Shown one piece after another: positions 6,820 through 9,789 of a stretch of DNA of 9,789 bases. Positions within the stretch are counted from its first letter, which is position 1. Every line of letters begins with the position of its first letter. The stretch covers positions 1 to 9,789 of the forward strand of contig CAYUWM010000056.1 of assembly GCA_964448395.1 (NCBI GenBank), in the 5' to 3' direction. The DNA is from CAYUWM01 sp964448395 (GTDB taxonomy: Bacteria > Chloroflexota > Dehalococcoidia > E44-bin15). Under the pieces are notes generated by a model, which saw nothing but the letters and a program-made list of their open reading frames with translations, had not been told where the DNA came from and ran no database searches. The translations under genes were made by a program, and so were the position numbers.

Positions 6820-9344
6820 TGCGCTTGGATTCGGCCACACTGCGCAAGATTCTAGCACTGGAGCGGGAGAAGGGCTACCGGGACGTGGCCGTAGTGGGCG
6901 GGCTCGATCGCTATCTGGAGCGCCAAGCGGGTGAGCTCCCCGATCGTTTTGCGGCGACCAACTATGCAACCCTGGATGCTGCCCAACGTGAGGAGTGGGT
7001 GAACGATATCCTGCGCTGGCTCGACGGTGAGGGTGCCTCAGGGGTTGCCGATATTCGGTTAAAAGACAAGATAGCAGCTAAGCCTGTCTCCGACACCGCT
7101 TCGGGGACGAAAAACGCCGTGCCGGGGACGAAAAACGCCGCGTCGAGTGCGAAAAGCGCCGCGTCGAAGGCTAAAAGAGCAGCGATTGAGAAGAAACCGG
7201 CCTCGACCGCTGTGGCGGATGACGAGATTATCGGCAAGCTGGACGTTCCCATAACCGCCGCCCGGGGGATCAGGGACAAGCAGGTCCCCAAGTTCCGCAG
7301 GCTGGGGGTGGAGACGGTGCGCGATTTGCTGTATTTCTTCCCGCGGCGGCATCTGGATTACAGCAAGCGCAAGACCATCGCTCAATTAAAGGTGGGGGAG
7401 GAGCAGACGGTCATCGCCACGGTGTGGCAGGCAAAGGAGGCCTTCATCGGCGGCAGGCGCTCGACCGAGGCGGGGGTGGGCGATGAGAGCGGCAACATGA
7501 GGGTGGTGTGGTTCAACCAGCCCTATCTGGCCCGGCAGTTCCGCCCCGACACCAAGCTGGTATTGAGCGGGAAGGTGAGCATGTACAAAGGGGTGAAGGT
7601 GTTCCAGTCGCCGGAGTACGAGCCCTTCGCCGGCGAGGATTTAACCCATACCGGGCGTCTCATCCCGCTGTATGCGCTTACCGCCGGGCTCAGCCCGCGG
7701 GTGGTGCGCAGGCTGGTGAAGGAGACGGTTGACCTGTGGACCCCGCGCCTCCCCGATTTCCTGCCCGGTGAGGTGAGGCAGCGTGCCCGTCTCCTCGGGC
7801 TGTCCGAGGCGATAAACCAGGCCCACTACCCGCAGAGCGAGCAGCTGAAGGATCGCGCCCGTCAGAGGCTGGCCTTCGACGAGCTGTTCCTGATGCAGCT
7901 GGGGGTACTATCGAGGCGCAGGGACTGGCGGGAGGGAATCGAGGCGAAGAAGATAAGCCCGGCTGAGGATATCCTGCAACGCTTTATCGCTTCGCTGCCC
8001 TATAGCCTGACGCAGGGTCAGCGGCGGGCGCTCGACGAGATACTGGCCGACATTGCCGGCACCAGACCGATGACCCGGCTGCTGCAGGGGGAGGTGGGCA
8101 GCGGCAAGACGATAGTGGCCACCGCGGCGCTGCTGGCAACAGCCGCAGGCGGGTTGCAGGGGGCCTTTATGGCGCCCACCGAGATACTGGCGGAGCAGCA
8201 CTATTTCAATATATCAGCCCTGCTGGCGGAGGCGGGGAGCGAGGATGAGTCGGAGGGCGACATACGCACCTTCACCTCGCTGCTCCCCCGCCCGCTGACC
8301 ATCGCCCTGCTGGTGGGCAGCATGAAGGCGAGCCGGAAGAAGTCGGTGCACCGTGCCATCGCGGCGGGGGAGGTGGATATCGTGGTGGGGACACATGCCA
8401 TCATCCAGGGTGGGGTGGAGTTCGACAGGCTGGGGCTGGCCATCGTCGACGAGCAGCACCGTTTCGGGGTGATGCAGCGCTCGGCGCTGCGGCAGAAGGG
8501 GGCCAACCCCCACCTGCTGGTGATGACCGCCACCCCGATACCGCGCAGCCTGGCGCTGACCCTCTACGGGGACCTGGACCTGTCGGTTATCGACGAGCTC
8601 CCCCCGGGGAGGCAGGTTATCAAGACCAGGTGGCTCGGCCCCGAGGACCGGGACAAGGCCTACCGCTTCCTCGGCAAGGAGATCGGCGAGGGGCGGCAGG
8701 CGTTCATCATCTGCCCCCTGATAGCGGAGTCGGAGTCCATCGAGGCCAAGGCGGCGGTGGTCGAGCACGAGCGGTTGTCGAGCGAGGTGTTCCCCGGCCT
8801 CAGGCTGGGGCTGGTGCACGGCAGATTAAAGCCGTCGGATAAGGAGCAGGCGATGAGGAGCTTCCGCCGGGGCGAGTACGATATCTTAGTAGCCACGCCG
8901 GTGGTGGAGGTGGGCATCGATGTCCCCAACGCCACGGTGATGCTCATCGAGGGCGCCGACCGCTTCGGCCTGGCGCAGCTGCACCAGTTCCGCGGCCGGG
9001 TGGGGCGGGGGGAGCACCAGAGCTACTGCATCCTGCTCGCCGAGTCCCCGTCCCCCGAGGCGGTGGAACGGCTGTCCATCCTGGAGCACAACCAGGACGG
9101 TTTCGCGCTGGCCGAGGAGGACCTCAAGCTCAGGGGCCCCGGCGAGTTCTTCGGCATTCGCCAGAGCGGGCTCCCCGACCTCAAGATGGCCCGGCTCTCC
9201 GATGTAAAGCTGCTGGAGCTCGCCCGCAACGAGGCCATCCGCCTGTTCAAGGAAGACCCGGAGCTCTCGCAACCCGAGCATCGCTTGCTTAAAAAAGAGC
9301 TGGATCGGTTGTGGGGCGAAGGCACGACTATGGAGGGATCATGA
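6819..9344 (+). CDS. recG: ATP-dependent DNA helicase RecG
   Basis: Superfamily 2 helicase that regresses stalled replication forks and processes branched DNA. At 841 aa it is longer than the E. coli protein (about 693), mainly through an N-terminal extension of roughly 140 residues. Its first part (LRKILALEREKGYRDVAVVG) looks like an ordered helical segment; residues 95-122 are an Ala/Lys-rich repeat linker. The wedge/OB domain spans about 140-330 (ARGIRDKQVPKFRRLGVETV, then DLLYFFPRR). The helicase core has Walker A GEVGSGKT at 424-431, DEQH at 544-547, TATPIPR at 570-576 and QFRGRVGR (motif VI) at 723-730. The GPGEFFGIRQSGLPDLKMA segment near the C-terminus is a RecG hallmark. A short acidic insertion lies between APTEILAEQH and the next core motif. 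The start overlaps the kinase stop by 1 nt, with GGAG only 2 nt upstream, which suggests reinitiation. The last 4 nt overlap argS. Confidence 0.97.
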   Translation: MRLDSATLRKILALEREKGYRDVAVVGGLDRYLERQAGELPDRFAATNYATLDAAQREEWVNDILRWLDGEGASGVADIRLKDKIAAKPVSDTASGTKNAVPGTKNAASSAKSAASKAKRAAIEKKPASTAVADDEIIGKLDVPITAARGIRDKQVPKFRRLGVETVRDLLYFFPRRHLDYSKRKTIAQLKVGEEQTVIATVWQAKEAFIGGRRSTEAGVGDESGNMRVVWFNQPYLARQFRPDTKLVLSGKVSMYKGVKVFQSPEYEPFAGEDLTHTGRLIPLYALTAGLSPRVVRRLVKETVDLWTPRLPDFLPGEVRQRARLLGLSEAINQAHYPQSEQLKDRARQRLAFDELFLMQLGVLSRRRDWREGIEAKKISPAEDILQRFIASLPYSLTQGQRRALDEILADIAGTRPMTRLLQGEVGSGKTIVATAALLATAAGGLQGAFMAPTEILAEQHYFNISALLAEAGSEDESEGDIRTFTSLLPRPLTIALLVGSMKASRKKSVHRAIAAGEVDIVVGTHAIIQGGVEFDRLGLAIVDEQHRFGVMQRSALRQKGANPHLLVMTATPIPRSLALTLYGDLDLSVIDELPPGRQVIKTRWLGPEDRDKAYRFLGKEIGEGRQAFIICPLIAESESIEAKAAVVEHERLSSEVFPGLRLGLVHGRLKPSDKEQAMRSFRRGEYDILVATPVVEVGIDVPNATVMLIEGADRFGLAQLHQFRGRVGRGEHQSYCILLAESPSPEAVERLSILEHNQDGFALAEEDLKLRGPGEFFGIRQSGLPDLKMARLSDVKLLELARNEAIRLFKEDPELSQPEHRLLKKELDRLWGEGTTMEGS
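7101..7184 (+). repeat. 21-bp tandem repeat, four copies, inside recG
   Basis: Four in-frame 21-bp units at 7101-7121, 7122-7142, 7143-7163 and 7164-7184 encode SGTKNAV, PGTKNAA, SSAKSAA and SKAKRAA (RecG residues 95-122). The first two units differ at only 2 of 21 bases; the third and fourth have diverged further but keep the A-AAA core and phase. The product is a basic, Ala/Lys/Ser-rich linker between the N-terminal extension and the wedge domain. The unit length is a multiple of three, so copy-number change would keep the frame. Confidence 0.88.
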
Positions 9345-9789
9345 TAAAACACGACCTGGCAACCCTGCTGCAGGGGGCGCTGGCGGAGGCTCAGCGCAAG
9401 GAGCTGCTGCCCCCGGTCGCGGCGCCGGATATAACCATCGAGCGGCCGCAGAACCCGGGGCACGGCGATTATGCCTGCCCCCTGCCGCTGAAGCTGGCGC
9501 GGGCGGCGCGGATGGACCCGCTGACCATCGCCCGCCACATCGCCGGCCTGATACAGCTACCGCCGCAGTGCGAGAAGATCGAGGTGGCGCCGCCGGGTTT
9601 CATCAACTTCACCCTGCGCGGCGACTGGCTGGCGTCGCAGGTGGACACTATTTTAAACGCCGGTGATGGATACGGGGATATCGACGCTGGCAAGGGCACC
9701 CGCGTGCAGATCGAGTTCGTGAGCGTGAACCCCACCGGCCCGCTGCACGTGGGGCACGGGCGGGGCGCGGTGCTGGGCAGCGGCCTGGC
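9341..9789 (+). CDS. argS: Arginyl-tRNA synthetase, 3' end beyond the window
   Basis: Charges tRNA-Arg with arginine; class I synthetase. From the ATG at 9341 the frame is open to the window edge, giving 149 complete codons of about 550-570 expected. The N-terminal additional (tRNA D-loop-binding) domain is recognisable by RPQNPGHGDYACPLPLKLA (about residues 35-53) and GFINFTL. It is followed by EFVSVNPTGPLHVGHGRGAV near residues 124-143, which contains the class I HIGH-type motif, here HVGH. GGAGG at 9332-9336 lies 4 nt before the ATG. The start overlaps the recG stop by 4 nt (ATGA), a classic coupling arrangement. Confidence 0.95.
   Translation, partial: MIKHDLATLLQGALAEAQRKELLPPVAAPDITIERPQNPGHGDYACPLPLKLARAARMDPLTIARHIAGLIQLPPQCEKIEVAPPGFINFTLRGDWLASQVDTILNAGDGYGDIDAGKGTRVQIEFVSVNPTGPLHVGHGRGAVLGSGL

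Overview
This window is a GC-rich, gene-dense bacterial segment from a draft assembly. It is broken by one run of exactly 100 N (4857-4956). All recognisable genes are housekeeping genes. I see no rRNA, tRNA, CRISPR array, insertion sequence, phage gene or toxin-antitoxin pair. The likeliest source is a Chloroflexota lineage such as Dehalococcoidia. That guess rests on general resemblance of the proteins (a RecG with a long N-terminal extension, a four-cysteine L28, the style of the arg cluster) and not on a decisive marker.

Left of the gap (1-4856), all genes lie on the + strand: argB (5' end missing), argD, argG, argH and rpe (3' end lost in the gap). The four arg proteins cover phosphorylation of N-acetylglutamate, transamination to acetylornithine, and the last two steps from citrulline to arginine. 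The steps for argC, argJ and argF are not visible. Spacing is tight: 12 bp between argB and argD, 5 bp between argG and argH, and an 8-nt overlap between argH and rpe. The exception is a 122-bp, locally AT-richer gap before argG, which holds a weak candidate internal promoter and a small reading frame.

Right of the gap (4957-9789), rpmB (ribosomal protein L28) lies on the - strand with its last few codons lost in the gap. Facing away from it on the + strand are a DAK2/FakA-like kinase gene, recG, and the first third or so of argS. The kinase gene and recG overlap by 1 nt (TAATG). The recG and argS genes overlap by 4 nt (ATGA). These three genes are probably one translationally coupled transcript.

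The most interesting non-coding element is the 88-bp region between rpmB and the kinase gene. It holds two good sigma70-type promoters, one per strand, each with a 17-bp spacer. They point toward each other and overlap, so RNA polymerase on one should exclude the other. A perfect 10-bp palindrome sits in the spacer of the + promoter. Within recG, a 21-bp unit repeated four times encodes an Ala/Lys-rich linker. I found no convincing undescribed system; the findings are local regulatory and protein-architecture observations plus an assembly caveat.
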